A DNA stretch of 64,000 nt. It comes from UBA1309 sp047605645 (GTDB lineage: Bacteria > Bacteroidota > Bacteroidia > Bacteroidales > Dysgonomonadaceae). Position numbers and translations under genes: made by a program. The DNA lies in assembly GCA_047605645.1 (NCBI GenBank), contig JASGFJ010000004.1:106192-170191 (forward strand), in the 5' to 3' direction. A model generated the notes under the pieces. The model did no database searches. It was not told the DNA's origin and saw nothing but the letters and a program-made list of their open reading frames with translations. Of this stretch, positions 50,745 through 60,731 are shown one piece after another (positions within the stretch are counted from its first letter, which is position 1; every line of letters starts with the position of its first letter).

Positions 50745-52232
50745 ATGAAAAAAATAATATATGCGACCTTGTTTTTAATTTCCGGTCTGTTTGCTTCGTG
50801 TTCCGGATTCCTCGACAAATCTCCTTACGTGGATCCGAGTACAGAGACAATTTCCGATGAAGCCAGTGCCATTGCCCTGACGAATGCAGCTTATCAGCCT
50901 TTGCAACGGCCCAAATTGTATAACATGCGTATCTGGACGCTGGACATTATAGCCGGTAATAGTGTTGTTGGAGCAGGAGGCGGAAACGATGGAATCGAAA
51001 CGGTTCAACTTGCCAATTTTGTGGCTGATGCCGATAATTTTGCTGCGATAGACTTCTGGAGAGGGCCCAATCCCGGAATTCTTTACTGCAACACTGTCCT
51101 GGCGAGTGTTCCGAATATGAATATTGATGAAAATATAAAGAATCGTTGTATCGGAGAAGCCAAATTTTTAAGGGCTCATTATTATTTCCTTCTTGTTCAG
51201 CTTTTTGGTGATGTCCCATTGAGCCTGACTCCTGCACAACCGGGTGATAATCTTTATCCGAAAAGAGTGAGTGCTGATACCATCTATAATAAGGTAATTA
51301 TTCCGGATCTGAAAGATGCTATAAACCTTTTGCCTTCACGTTCAGAATATGCAAGCACAGATAAAGGACGTGCATCGAAAGGTGCTGCTTACGGGATGCT
51401 GGCAAAAGTATACCTGACGCTTGGACAGTATGAGAATTGTTTGGAAATGTGTAATAAGGTAACTGAACAAGGATATACCTTGAATCCTGATTATAGTGAC
51501 TGCTTTGGCGGAGAACCCGAAAATAAAAATACAGCAGAATCTCTTTTTGAAGTTCAATATTACGGACTCACAAATGCCGGCTTCTGGGACGACAGCAATC
51601 AGGCATGTTGGTTGAGTACTTACATGGGACCCCGAAATCAAGGATGGGTCGGCGGAGGATATGGTTGGAATCAACCTACTCAAGAGTTTGTAGATCAATA
51701 CGAACCCGGCGACTTGCGAAAAGATAAAACAATTTTGTATCAGGGGTGCCCTTCATTTGATGGACACACATATAAATCAAACATGTCAAGTACAGGATAT
51801 AGCGTAAGAAAATTCTTAGTGCCGCTATCTATCTCTCCTGATTACAATACGAATCCTGCTAATATTGTTGTCTTGAGATATGCAGATGTTTTGTTGATGA
51901 AAGCGGAAGCATTAAATGAACTGGGACGTACTTCTGAAGCTGTAGAGCCATTGTATGAAGTTCGTTCACGGGCGGGATTAACGAATAAGTCCGATATCTC
52001 TAGCTTGAATCAGGAGGACATGCGGACCAAAATTATTCATGAACGCCGTATGGAATTAGCATTCGAGGGACACCGTTGGTTTGACCTGGTTCGTATAAAG
52101 AAAGGACAATATGCACTTAGCTTCCTTCATTCTATCGGAAAAATCAATGCATCAAGTAAAAATTTGTTGTTCCCTATTCCGCAGAAAGAAATGGATGCAA
52201 ATCCAAATTTGACTCAGAATCCCGGTTATTAA
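50745..52232 (+). CDS. susD: SusD/RagB family outer-membrane lipoprotein (dextran-type PUL)
   Basis: A 495-residue glycan-binding lid of the SusCD transporter. Lipobox LFASCSGFLDKSP. Family motifs: IGEAKFLRAHYYFLLVQLFG, KGAAYGMLAKVYLTLGQYEN, VVLRYADVLLMKAEALNELG and ERRMELAFEGHRWFDLVRIK, with the C-terminal NLLFPIPQKEMDANP and TQNPGY. Length is normal for SusD. It is followed 20 bp later by a SusE-like gene. Confidence 0.96.
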   Translation: MKKIIYATLFLISGLFASCSGFLDKSPYVDPSTETISDEASAIALTNAAYQPLQRPKLYNMRIWTLDIIAGNSVVGAGGGNDGIETVQLANFVADADNFAAIDFWRGPNPGILYCNTVLASVPNMNIDENIKNRCIGEAKFLRAHYYFLLVQLFGDVPLSLTPAQPGDNLYPKRVSADTIYNKVIIPDLKDAINLLPSRSEYASTDKGRASKGAAYGMLAKVYLTLGQYENCLEMCNKVTEQGYTLNPDYSDCFGGEPENKNTAESLFEVQYYGLTNAGFWDDSNQACWLSTYMGPRNQGWVGGGYGWNQPTQEFVDQYEPGDLRKDKTILYQGCPSFDGHTYKSNMSSTGYSVRKFLVPLSISPDYNTNPANIVVLRYADVLLMKAEALNELGRTSEAVEPLYEVRSRAGLTNKSDISSLNQEDMRTKIIHERRMELAFEGHRWFDLVRIKKGQYALSFLHSIGKINASSKNLLFPIPQKEMDANPNLTQNPGY

Positions 52233-52252
52233 TCTAATTCATAGTATTTGTG

Positions 52253-53719
52253 ATGAAAACAATCAAAAAAATAGCTTCAATCATAATGATGGTTCTTCCT
52301 TTTGTTCTGAGCTCGTGTAGCCAGGATTTGATGGAAGGAAACAAAGGGGAAACGGCTTTGGCTCTTTCTGCTAATTCTACAGATGTTTCTCTCGATGTCT
52401 TGAATCCTTCGGAGAATGCGGTTACATTCAATTGGACAAGTGGAACAAATGGTGGAACAAATGCCGGGATTACTTATAAGTTCGAATTGGCAATTGCCGG
52501 TACGAACTTCAGTGAACCGTTGGTTATTGAGTTAGGCAAGGGAAGTGCCTCGCTGGTATATACAAATGAGCAACTAAACTCTCTGCTTATCGATAGTCTG
52601 AAGATCAGTCCTGAAACAGAAGCCAACCTCGAAGCACGTGTTATTGCTTCTGTGCTTCCTTCGCAAGGACAACAAACTTCGAATGTCGTTAGCTTAAAAG
52701 CAAAAACATATACACCGTTAGCAAGCGCATTATACCTTATTGGTTCTGCAGCTCCTAATGGATGGAGTGCTGACAATGCGACAAAAATGAATTCCGTAGC
52801 GGGAACTGTCGGCGGATTTGTATGGCAGGGAAAATTAAACGCTGGTGAACTGAAATTTATTACGACTCTGGGACATTTCACTCCTTCATACAACAAGGGA
52901 GCTGATGCTACTACATTGTATTTGCGTCAATCGGATCAGGATGCATACGACGAAAAGTTTGTGATTCCAACCACCGGAACTTATAAGGTGACCATGAATA
53001 TCCTCTCTCTAACGATAAGCATAGAAGCATTAGAGGCTCCTCTATACAGCGATTTGTGGTTTACCGGAGGATTCAACGGTTGGTCATTCACGGCGATGAG
53101 AAATGATTTGTTAGATCCTTTTGTATTCCATTATAATGCTGTGCTGAACTCTATTAATTCCAGTGACGAGTTTAAGATTGCTACGCAAGCACGTTTTGAT
53201 AATGATGTTATCTTCTTGCGTCCCGCTGTTAATCAACAGGGAGTCGGTACCGATTTGGCGGTTTCACAATGGGCTGAAAATACCAACCCAAATGATTATA
53301 AATGGAAAATTTCAAATGGAACATACAAAATCAAGCTCGATACCCGGGAAATGAAAATCGATATTGTTCCTTTCACTCCTTATGCAATGATTTACCTGGT
53401 CGGAGATGCAACTCCTAGCGGATGGAATATCGGTGGTGCTACTCCGATGACTGCTGTTGCCGGTAATCCTTACAAATTTACTTGGACAGGAACATTAAAT
53501 GCCGGTGAATTGAAATTTACCTGTGACAAACAGAGTGACTGGAACGGAGCATGGTTCCTGGCAAGCAGTGGAGACATTGCACCAAGTGGTTCGGAGGAAC
53601 AAATGGTCTTTAGTGCTCAGGGAGCGAATCCGGATAACAAATGGAAAATATCTGCTGCAGGAACATATACTATTGAATTGGATCAATTGCAGGAACTTGT
53701 CAAAATCGTAAAACAATAG
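52253..53719 (+). CDS. susE: SusE/SusF-like surface glycan-binding lipoprotein
   Basis: A 488-residue surface lipoprotein. Lipobox LSSCSQDLM. An N-terminal SusE Ig-like domain (about 30-150, NAVTFNWTSG, ITYKFELAIAG) is followed by three starch-binding-type beta-sandwich modules. Each opens with a hallmark strand: LYLIGSAAPNGWS, LWFTGGFNGWS and IYLVGDATPSGWN, the tryptophan being part of the usual binding platform. It captures the glycan for SusCD. The same module type recurs in the secreted proteins at 55731 and 59385, which suggests duplication within the locus. Confidence 0.93.
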   Translation: MKTIKKIASIIMMVLPFVLSSCSQDLMEGNKGETALALSANSTDVSLDVLNPSENAVTFNWTSGTNGGTNAGITYKFELAIAGTNFSEPLVIELGKGSASLVYTNEQLNSLLIDSLKISPETEANLEARVIASVLPSQGQQTSNVVSLKAKTYTPLASALYLIGSAAPNGWSADNATKMNSVAGTVGGFVWQGKLNAGELKFITTLGHFTPSYNKGADATTLYLRQSDQDAYDEKFVIPTTGTYKVTMNILSLTISIEALEAPLYSDLWFTGGFNGWSFTAMRNDLLDPFVFHYNAVLNSINSSDEFKIATQARFDNDVIFLRPAVNQQGVGTDLAVSQWAENTNPNDYKWKISNGTYKIKLDTREMKIDIVPFTPYAMIYLVGDATPSGWNIGGATPMTAVAGNPYKFTWTGTLNAGELKFTCDKQSDWNGAWFLASSGDIAPSGSEEQMVFSAQGANPDNKWKISAAGTYTIELDQLQELVKIVKQ

Positions 53720-53764
53720 GAGCAGTGTAAGATAGGTATCCGAATCGCTTCGGAGAATAGGTGG

Positions 53765-53824
53765 AGATAGTCAGTTGTTGCTTGCAAATGCATGAAAATC
53801 AAACTGACAACTGACTGTCTTTTA
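53765..53824 (+). terminator. Hairpin between susE and the GH66 gene
   Basis: AGTCAGTTGT (53769-53778) pairs with ACAACTGACT (53807-53816). The stem extends four more pairs outward with one wobble and is followed by TTTTAATTC. It may end part of the susCDE transcripts and so lower expression of the enzymes downstream, since the genes continue in the same direction. Confidence 0.65.
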
Positions 53825-53858
53825 ATTCAAAAATGAAATTGTTTAAAGAAAAAATAAC

Positions 53859-55619
53859 ATGAAAAAAATATATATACTGGTCGCTTTGTGTGTTTCTGTA
53901 TTAAGCGGATGCAGTGACTATTACAATACGAATAATGACCCGATTACATACGGGCAATCCTATATGCCGATTGATATATCGACAGATAAGGCGGCTTACA
54001 AACCCGGAGAAACAGTCACTTTTTCGATGAAAGAATTACCTGATGGCGCAAAGGTTAGGTATTCTTTTTTGGGGAATATATTGAGTGAATCTCCCCTTAC
54101 TTCAAAAACATGGACATGGACTCCTCCTCACGATGATTTCAAAGGATATATGGCGGAGATATATACTGTCAGCAACGGGGTTGAAGCAGTGTACGCCAAT
54201 ATTGCCGTGGATGTTTCATCTGATTGGGCTAAATTTCCCAGATATGGTTTCTTGTCTGATTATGGGAAAATATCAACTGCCCAGATGCAGCAAAATATCG
54301 AAATGTTAAACCGATTTCATATCAATGGATTACAGTTTTATGATTGGATGTATGAACACCAAAGGCCATTGGCCGGCACGGTAGAGAATCCGGCTACTTC
54401 ATGGACGGATATCTTTAACAGAACATGTTACCTGGCAACAGTGAAGGGATATATCGCAGAGGCAAAGAGCAAGGATATGAAGACTATGTTTTACAATCTG
54501 TGTTATGGCGCATTAAAAGATGCTGCTTCAGATGGAGTGGCTACAGAATGGTATATTTTTAAAGATGCAAATCACGCAGAACAAGATTTTCACGAGTTAA
54601 GTTCCGGAAGAAGCAATATCTATCTGACAAATCCTGGAAATACTGATTGGCAAACATATCTAAGTAAACGAAATCAAGATGTGTATGATGTCTTTGATTT
54701 TGATGGATATCATATCGACCAGCTTGGTGGACGCGGCACTCGCTACGACTACAATGGAAATGTGGTGGATTTGCCTGCGACGTATGCTTCATTTATTACT
54801 GCGATGAAGACTGCACAGCCTACTAAGCGCTTGTTATTTAACGCAGTTTCCGGATATGGACAGGAATATATTGCACCGTCTGCAGTCGATTTCCTTTATA
54901 CGGAAGTTTGGGGAGCTCGCAGCGGAGATTCTCCGGATGACTCTTATGGAGACCTTATCAATACCATGAATCAGAATCTTCAAAAAGCAAATGGAACGAA
55001 AAATATTGTACTTGCTGCTTACATGAACTATGACGTAAGTTCTTCTGGTTTTGTAAACAAACCCGGAGTCTTGCTTGCAGATGCTGCTATTTTTGCCTGG
55101 GGAGGTGCGCATCTTGAATTAGGGGAGCATTATCTGACAAATGAATATTTTCCGAATAATAACTTACAGATGAAAGCTGATTTGGCAAAAGCCCTGGTTG
55201 GTTATTACGATTTCTCTGTAGCCTATCAAAATTTGTTGCGTGACGGAGGAGAGTTCCAAGCTGCAAATGTAGCTTTCACGAACAGCTCCATCGCGATTAA
55301 CCCCTGGCCGGCAGCTAAGGGAGAGGTGGCTACGATTGGAAAAAAAGTAGGCGGAAAAGATATTTTCCATCTGATTAATTTTGCCAATGCGTCTACTATG
55401 GTTTGGAGAGATCCGAACGGTACGCAAACAGAACCAACATTAATCGAATCTCCGGCGGTCGATATTACCGTTTCCGGAACACCGACTAAGGTTTGGTTTG
55501 CTTCACCGGACATCAATGGAGGTGTTGCCCAACAACTAACTTTCACTCAAAGCGGAAACAAAATATCGCTCACTCTTCCTTCCTTGAAATATTGGGACAT
55601 GGTTGTCGTGGAATATTAA
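53859..55619 (+). CDS. GH66 endo-dextranase lipoprotein
   Basis: A 586-residue glycoside hydrolase of family 66, which cuts alpha-1,6-glucan (dextran) internally; some members also make cyclic isomaltooligosaccharides. Signal and lipobox LSGCSDYYN place it on the outer membrane. An N-terminal Ig-like domain (about 40-120) is followed by the (beta/alpha)8 barrel from ISTAQMQQNIEMLNRFHING and LQFYDWMYEHQRPL. The probable nucleophile is the Asp of FDGYHIDQLGG near residue 287. The probable acid is the Glu of LYTEVWGAR near residue 349. A C-terminal beta domain completes it. No CITase-type CBM35 insert is seen, so plain dextranase activity is more likely. Confidence 0.92.
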   Translation: MKKIYILVALCVSVLSGCSDYYNTNNDPITYGQSYMPIDISTDKAAYKPGETVTFSMKELPDGAKVRYSFLGNILSESPLTSKTWTWTPPHDDFKGYMAEIYTVSNGVEAVYANIAVDVSSDWAKFPRYGFLSDYGKISTAQMQQNIEMLNRFHINGLQFYDWMYEHQRPLAGTVENPATSWTDIFNRTCYLATVKGYIAEAKSKDMKTMFYNLCYGALKDAASDGVATEWYIFKDANHAEQDFHELSSGRSNIYLTNPGNTDWQTYLSKRNQDVYDVFDFDGYHIDQLGGRGTRYDYNGNVVDLPATYASFITAMKTAQPTKRLLFNAVSGYGQEYIAPSAVDFLYTEVWGARSGDSPDDSYGDLINTMNQNLQKANGTKNIVLAAYMNYDVSSSGFVNKPGVLLADAAIFAWGGAHLELGEHYLTNEYFPNNNLQMKADLAKALVGYYDFSVAYQNLLRDGGEFQAANVAFTNSSIAINPWPAAKGEVATIGKKVGGKDIFHLINFANASTMVWRDPNGTQTEPTLIESPAVDITVSGTPTKVWFASPDINGGVAQQLTFTQSGNKISLTLPSLKYWDMVVVEY

Positions 55620-55730
55620 AAGAAGATAAAGCAGATAGTACTCTTCTCCGGTTACTCATTTTTTACTGTAACCGGAAATGAGTATTACCTCATTCAATAC
55701 TTAAATAACACCATTATTAAATTTTTTATT

Positions 55731-56684
55731 ATGAAAAAAACTTTACTTAAAACAACGTTAGTGATGATCTGTTTGATTTTATTTTCAGTTTATTCACTGT
55801 CTGCTCAAAAAAAAATGTGTATTGTCGGTGACGTAACTCCTAACGGATGGGATAAGGGAAACGCTTCTCCGATGATTCAGGACAAATCGAATAATTCTGT
55901 ATTCTATTACCAGGCTTGGTTGAAAGCCGGTAGTCTCAAATTTATACTTGAAAATACAGATGACTCATGGTTGCCTACCTGGAATAAAGGCGATGATACG
56001 CATATTGTTAAGAGAAACTCCAGTAGCGATCCGGATGAACAATTTGTGATTGCAACAGACGGAAATTATTCCGTTACAGTGGATACAACCAATCTGACGA
56101 TTTCGATTGTTCCCATGACTGAAACATCGAAAATTACTTTCAATACTCTTTTTATGGTGGGAGATGCTACTCCTAACGGATGGGATATTGCTGATGCAAC
56201 CGAATTGGCGAAAAGTACGACTGATCCTTTTGTGTTTACATATTCAGGAGAGCTGAATGTCGGCGAATTGAAATTTCCTGTGAACAGAAACAGTGGATGG
56301 GGACAGGAGTTCTTCATGAAAGATACAGATACGAAAATGGTGTTGCAGAGCTCTCCTGATTCAAAATGGTCGATTGCTGAGGCTGGGAAATACAATATTA
56401 CGCTAAATACAAGCACATTGGATATATCTATTGTGAAAGATAATAATACATCCTCTATGAATGCAACTGTAGGAGAAGGAAGCATTACGCTGGCATCAGT
56501 TATCGTGTACGATCAGCTGGAGGTAAATGGAATCAGTGAGTTCGGATTTCATATTTATGCGCTTTCCGGAAATCTTGTACTATCCGGCATGTCTTCAACA
56601 GGAACCGTGAATGTCGCTTCATTGGGAAAAGGGGTATACTTGTTGAACATAAATGGGAAAGTATTCAAATTTGTGAAACAATAG
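55731..56684 (+). CDS. T9SS-tailed SusE/F-like glycan-binding protein, two modules
   Basis: A 317-residue secreted protein. The signal peptide ends near YSLSAQKK and has no lipobox cysteine. Two SusE/F-type modules open with MCIVGDVTPNGWD and FMVGDATPNGWD. The C-terminal 75 residues (FGFHIYALSGNLVLSGMSS, LGKGVYLLNINGKVFKF) form a T9SS sorting domain. It would thus reach the cell surface or medium through T9SS instead of as a SusE/F lipoprotein. It is placed between the GH66 and GH31 genes, so dextran binding is inferred. Confidence 0.85.
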   Translation: MKKTLLKTTLVMICLILFSVYSLSAQKKMCIVGDVTPNGWDKGNASPMIQDKSNNSVFYYQAWLKAGSLKFILENTDDSWLPTWNKGDDTHIVKRNSSSDPDEQFVIATDGNYSVTVDTTNLTISIVPMTETSKITFNTLFMVGDATPNGWDIADATELAKSTTDPFVFTYSGELNVGELKFPVNRNSGWGQEFFMKDTDTKMVLQSSPDSKWSIAEAGKYNITLNTSTLDISIVKDNNTSSMNATVGEGSITLASVIVYDQLEVNGISEFGFHIYALSGNLVLSGMSSTGTVNVASLGKGVYLLNINGKVFKFVKQ

Positions 56685-56697
56685 AATAAAGAATACT

Positions 56698-56750
56698 CAT
56701 AGCCGAACAAACAAGCTGTGGTCAATCGGCTTATTTGTTTGGCTTAGTTC
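56698..56750 (+). terminator. Candidate terminator hairpin before the GH31 gene
   Basis: AGCCGAACAAACAAG pairs imperfectly with CTTATTTGTTTGGCT around a 14-base loop and is followed by TTAGTTC. It would separate the binding-protein genes from the GH31 unit only partly. Confidence 0.5.
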
Positions 56751-56796
56751 TATAAAAAAATCATATTATATATTCCATAAATCTAAATTTTTTTTA

Positions 56797-59178
56797 ATGA
56801 AAAACTTCAGAATAGTATTATTGATTTTTCTTTCTTTTGGGCGATTTTCTGTCGGTGCAGAAAATAATCCGGTGGCAAATCCTGAAGCTATTGTTATTTC
56901 GGGAAATATGAGGTTTACTGTATTAACACCCGAGATAATCAGAATCGAATGGAGTGACAAGCAGATTTTTGAAGACAGAGCCTCATTTACTGTTATAAAT
57001 CGCCGGCTTCCTGTCCCCGCCTTTACAAAAGAAGAAAAAGACGGATTTCTTTATATCAAAACAGATAAACTAACGTTGCAATACCGTATCGGTAGCTTTC
57101 CGGGAACGTTTAATCCGGCAAGTTCTCAGAATCTGAAAATAACTTTTGCAATGGATGGACGGGTAGTGACCTGGTATCCATGGAAGCCCGATAATTTGAA
57201 TCTTAAAGGAACGACCCGAACTCTTGATAGTTCTAATGGAGACAATAAACTCTCAGAAATGGAGACCGGACTGATCTCTCGTTCGGGATGGGCTGTGATT
57301 GACGAAACACAGGAACGTCAGGACGGAAGTATCAGCCTGATGTTTGAGCCCCGCCCCGGAGGTATTGATTGGGTGTCTGAGAGAAAAGATAAAACCGCAA
57401 TGGATTGGTATTTTATGGGATATGGGCACGATTATAAAAAAGCGCTCTACGACTATACGCAAATAGCCGGAAAAATACCGATGCCTCCATTGTATGCTTT
57501 TGGGTATTGGTACTCAAAATACGAAGAATATTCCGCTCAGGATTTTAAAGACCTGGTGGGCGAAATCAAACAAAACGACATTCCTATCGATGTAATGGTT
57601 GTTGATATGGACTGGCATTACTCCGGAAGCCCTTTGGATGGTGGACGTGGAGGCTGGACCGGTTGGACATGGAATGCACGCCTTTTTCCCGATCCTTCAG
57701 GATTCCTGCAATGGTTGCACAACAATAATCTGAAAACGACATTGAATCTCCATCCGGCAGATGGAATTGCTCCGAATGAAGCTAATTTCACAGCCTTGGC
57801 CAATGACTTAGGTTTACCTACAAATAAAACAATTGAATGGAACATTGAGAATGAAACATTTTACAAAGCATTCTTTAAAAATATACTTCGTCCGCACGAA
57901 AACATTGGAGTCGATTTCTGGTGGCTCGATTGGCAACAATGGTTATTGAGCAAAAGCGTTGACAAGCTCGGCAATACTTTCTGGCTCAATCATGTATTCT
58001 ATAACGATAAAAAACTTCAGGCTAAAGAACGTCCCATTATATTCCATCGTTGGGGTGGACTAGGAAATCACCGTTATCAAGTTGGTTTCTCCGGAGATGC
58101 ATACGCAAATTTCCCGACATTGGCATTCCAACCCTATTTCACAGCTACGGCTGCAAATGTAGGATATGGTTATTGGAGCCACGATATCGGAGGACACGTA
58201 CAAATCGGAGACAACAATCCCGAATTGTTTTTGAGGTGGATTCAATATGGAGTTTTCTCCCCGATATTACGTACGCACAGTACAAAAAATGCTGCAATTG
58301 AGCGGAGAATGTGGAAATATCCCAATTTCCCTTTGATGAAAGAAGCGGTAGACTTAAGATATGCATTGGCGCCTTATATTTACACGCAGTCCCGACTGAC
58401 GTACGATACCGGTGTTTCCATCTGTCGTCCGTTATATTACGATTCTCCTGACAATAATGAAGCTTATAAGCACGGAGAAGAATATATGTTCGGAAACGAT
58501 ATTCTGGCTGCTCCTATTGTAGAAGCTGCCGGCTCCAATGGAGTAAGTACAAAAGATATCTGGCTTCCGGAAGGGAAATGGTATGAAGCATGCAGCGGAG
58601 AAGTTCTTGAAGGTAACCAGGCCTATACCCGTTCATTTGCTCAAGCTGATATCCCTTATTATTACAAAGAAGGAGCTATTATTCCTAATTATCCGAAGTT
58701 GCCTCACTTGAAGAATCGTCCTGATAATCTTATTCTGTTGTTCGCTCCGGGCGAAAACGGAGAGTTGAATTATTATGAAGATGAAAACGACAATGATAAT
58801 TATCAAAATGGAACGTATGCGTTCACGAAAATAACGCAACAAAGAGACGGTTTAAATGGGACTTTTACGATTTACCCGGTAGAAGGAAGCTTTACAGGAA
58901 TGCTTGCTGAACGGAGTTACGACCTGAAACTTCTGGCTGTGAGTCAACCTACCGAAGTGAAAGTAAATGGCGTGGTATATGCCCAAAGCCAAACAGGTGA
59001 GTCCGGAACATGGAAATACGACAGTCAGACAAAAACAGCTCTGGTTTTTATTCCGAGAGTACAATGTAATGCTAAAACAGAGGTAAAGGTGGTGTTTTCA
59101 AATGAGAACTCTGGGATATCAGATGTTAGCTCAAAAAAAAAGCATATATTAATTACCAGGCAGAAAACAGGCAGTTGA
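56797..59178 (+). CDS. GH31 alpha-glucosidase/dextranase-type enzyme
   Basis: A 793-residue glycoside hydrolase of family 31 with signal peptide MKNFRIVLLIFLSFGRFSVG. An N-terminal beta-sandwich (about 25-210) precedes the barrel that begins with MPPLYAFGYWYSKYEEYSAQ. The nucleophile aspartate is in DFWWLDWQQW (residue 378). The acid/base aspartate is in VGFSGDAYANF (residue 434). HDIGGHVQIGDNNPELFLRW and RPLYYDSPDNNEAYKHGEEY are further family signatures. In a dextran PUL such enzymes release glucose from isomaltooligosaccharides. The frame ends HILITRQKTGS right after an A9 run (59133-59141). One extra A would fuse it to the T9SS tail ending at 59372 (see that entry). Confidence 0.93.
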   Translation: MKNFRIVLLIFLSFGRFSVGAENNPVANPEAIVISGNMRFTVLTPEIIRIEWSDKQIFEDRASFTVINRRLPVPAFTKEEKDGFLYIKTDKLTLQYRIGSFPGTFNPASSQNLKITFAMDGRVVTWYPWKPDNLNLKGTTRTLDSSNGDNKLSEMETGLISRSGWAVIDETQERQDGSISLMFEPRPGGIDWVSERKDKTAMDWYFMGYGHDYKKALYDYTQIAGKIPMPPLYAFGYWYSKYEEYSAQDFKDLVGEIKQNDIPIDVMVVDMDWHYSGSPLDGGRGGWTGWTWNARLFPDPSGFLQWLHNNNLKTTLNLHPADGIAPNEANFTALANDLGLPTNKTIEWNIENETFYKAFFKNILRPHENIGVDFWWLDWQQWLLSKSVDKLGNTFWLNHVFYNDKKLQAKERPIIFHRWGGLGNHRYQVGFSGDAYANFPTLAFQPYFTATAANVGYGYWSHDIGGHVQIGDNNPELFLRWIQYGVFSPILRTHSTKNAAIERRMWKYPNFPLMKEAVDLRYALAPYIYTQSRLTYDTGVSICRPLYYDSPDNNEAYKHGEEYMFGNDILAAPIVEAAGSNGVSTKDIWLPEGKWYEACSGEVLEGNQAYTRSFAQADIPYYYKEGAIIPNYPKLPHLKNRPDNLILLFAPGENGELNYYEDENDNDNYQNGTYAFTKITQQRDGLNGTFTIYPVEGSFTGMLAERSYDLKLLAVSQPTEVKVNGVVYAQSQTGESGTWKYDSQTKTALVFIPRVQCNAKTEVKVVFSNENSGISDVSSKKKHILITRQKTGS

Positions 59179-59372
59179 ATATTTCTTTAACTGCTATCTG
59201 CCGGTCTGTATCTGTCAGTGTCAATGATATATCCGGAAAGATAATAAGGATCGGAAGGTTTCAAAATATTCAAAATTGCACCTTACAGATGCCGAACTCT
59301 CTGGAAAGAGGAGTATACATCGTCAATTTAAATTTTGATGAAAAACAAAAAATAGAGAAGTTATTATTTTAA
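59142..59372 (+). pseudogene. Out-of-frame T9SS sorting domain of the GH31 gene
   Basis: Directly behind the A9 run the -1 frame reads AYINYQAENRQLNISLTAIC, VSVNDISGKIIRIGRFQ and ERGVYIVNLNFDEKQKIEKL, the layout of a T9SS sorting domain with DISGKII and RGVYIV. It continues the GH31 protein except for one base in the homopolymer. Either a fixed frameshift, slippage at A9, or a sequencing error in the run separates them. The sequence of the tail is undamaged, so the change is recent or the shift is used. Confidence 0.8.
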
Positions 59373-59384
59373 AAAAGAAATCGA

Positions 59385-60728
59385 ATGAAAAAGATTTTTT
59401 TTCTGATTATCTATATATTTCTAACCTTCGTTATCTCTGCGCAAGATTATTCGCAGGTGTATCTGATTGGTGGAGCCACGCCGAATGGATGGGACAACGG
59501 CAAGGCTCAAAAAATGAATTTGGTGGAATCTTCAGACCAGAGTGCAATCTTTTCCTGGACGGGTGTCTTAACCCAAAACGACTTCAAATTTATCAATGCA
59601 CTGAATTCATGGATGCCTTGTTTTAATGCTCCAAGTGCAAATCAGGCTATTGTATTGGGACAGACATATAATTTGGTCTATAACCCCAATAATAATGACA
59701 TAGATTATAAATTCATAATTACTCAGGCCGGAGTTTATACGGTGACTGTTGATCTGAAAAAATTGACCATCATCGTTAAAAAAGAGGCTGCGTCTGATTT
59801 TGATGATGTTTGGGTAACCGGTAGTGCAATTCCTAACACCTCCGTGAAATTATCAAAAGGGATAGATGGAACTTTCATCTATGGTGGTCCGTTGTTGCAG
59901 GGTGATTTGAAATTTATGTCTACAGCGACAGCAGGTGAGAATACCCAATATTTTGTACCGGTACTTGAAGATGATGAGATCAGTGGTACAACGTCTTTTC
60001 AGATAATTGATGATGCAAATGCCGCCGGTTGGTATGTAATGGTTGATGATCCTTTGTATAAAATAAAGATTAATACTCTTAGTAAAGAATCTACGGCTCA
60101 GATATTTAATCCGAATAAGAGGCTCTATATTGTAGGCGGAGCGACTGAAGCCGGATGGGATGCCACAAATGCAATAGAGTTGCAACAGGATGCACAAAAT
60201 AAAAGCATATATGTCTTTGACGGAAATCTTGAATTAAGGCCGGAGAATGTGGAAAGCAATGCTTTCAAAATACTCGGACAGCAAGGTTGGGATCCGTACA
60301 GCCTGCATTCCATTAATGCAAACGAACCCATTCTGGGAGCTACTCATTATGCCGAAAGTATAAATGGCTCTTATGCTGACAATAAATGGACTATTGATGC
60401 TGATCATCAAGGACATTATATCATCAAATTCAATACAATTTATGAAACTGTTGAAAGTCAGTATATAAACAATACAAGCGGAATCGTGGAGACTAAAGAG
60501 AACGACCTTTTTCATTGGACTGCTCAAAGAGGAGGAGTTCTTGTGCAGCTATTGAATGGAAATTCGGCTCAAAATGCACAGCTTATCAGTTTGGCCGGAC
60601 GTTGTATTTGCTCTGCTAACAATGTTGGAAAAGAATTCTTTCTGCCAGCCAAAAATGGAAAAGGAGTCTATATTCTGCAAATTACAAGCGACAAAAAAAA
60701 AGTTTCTGAACAGGTTTTAATTAAATAG
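59385..60728 (+). CDS. T9SS-tailed SusE/F-like glycan-binding protein, three modules
   Basis: A 447-residue secreted protein with signal peptide MKKIFFLIIYIFLTFVISAQ and no lipobox. Modules open at about 23 (VYLIGGATPNGWDN), about 143 (VWVTGSAIPNTSV, divergent, lacking the GW pair) and about 245 (LYIVGGATEAGWDA). The C-terminus (LLNGNSAQNAQLISLAGRCI, GKGVYILQITSDKK) is a T9SS sorting domain. It starts 12 bp after the T9SS tail of the GH31 gene. Probable role: cell-surface dextran binding, an extra copy beside 55731-56684. Confidence 0.85.
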   Translation: MKKIFFLIIYIFLTFVISAQDYSQVYLIGGATPNGWDNGKAQKMNLVESSDQSAIFSWTGVLTQNDFKFINALNSWMPCFNAPSANQAIVLGQTYNLVYNPNNNDIDYKFIITQAGVYTVTVDLKKLTIIVKKEAASDFDDVWVTGSAIPNTSVKLSKGIDGTFIYGGPLLQGDLKFMSTATAGENTQYFVPVLEDDEISGTTSFQIIDDANAAGWYVMVDDPLYKIKINTLSKESTAQIFNPNKRLYIVGGATEAGWDATNAIELQQDAQNKSIYVFDGNLELRPENVESNAFKILGQQGWDPYSLHSINANEPILGATHYAESINGSYADNKWTIDADHQGHYIIKFNTIYETVESQYINNTSGIVETKENDLFHWTAQRGGVLVQLLNGNSAQNAQLISLAGRCICSANNVGKEFFLPAKNGKGVYILQITSDKKKVSEQVLIK

Positions 60729-60731
60729 ACT

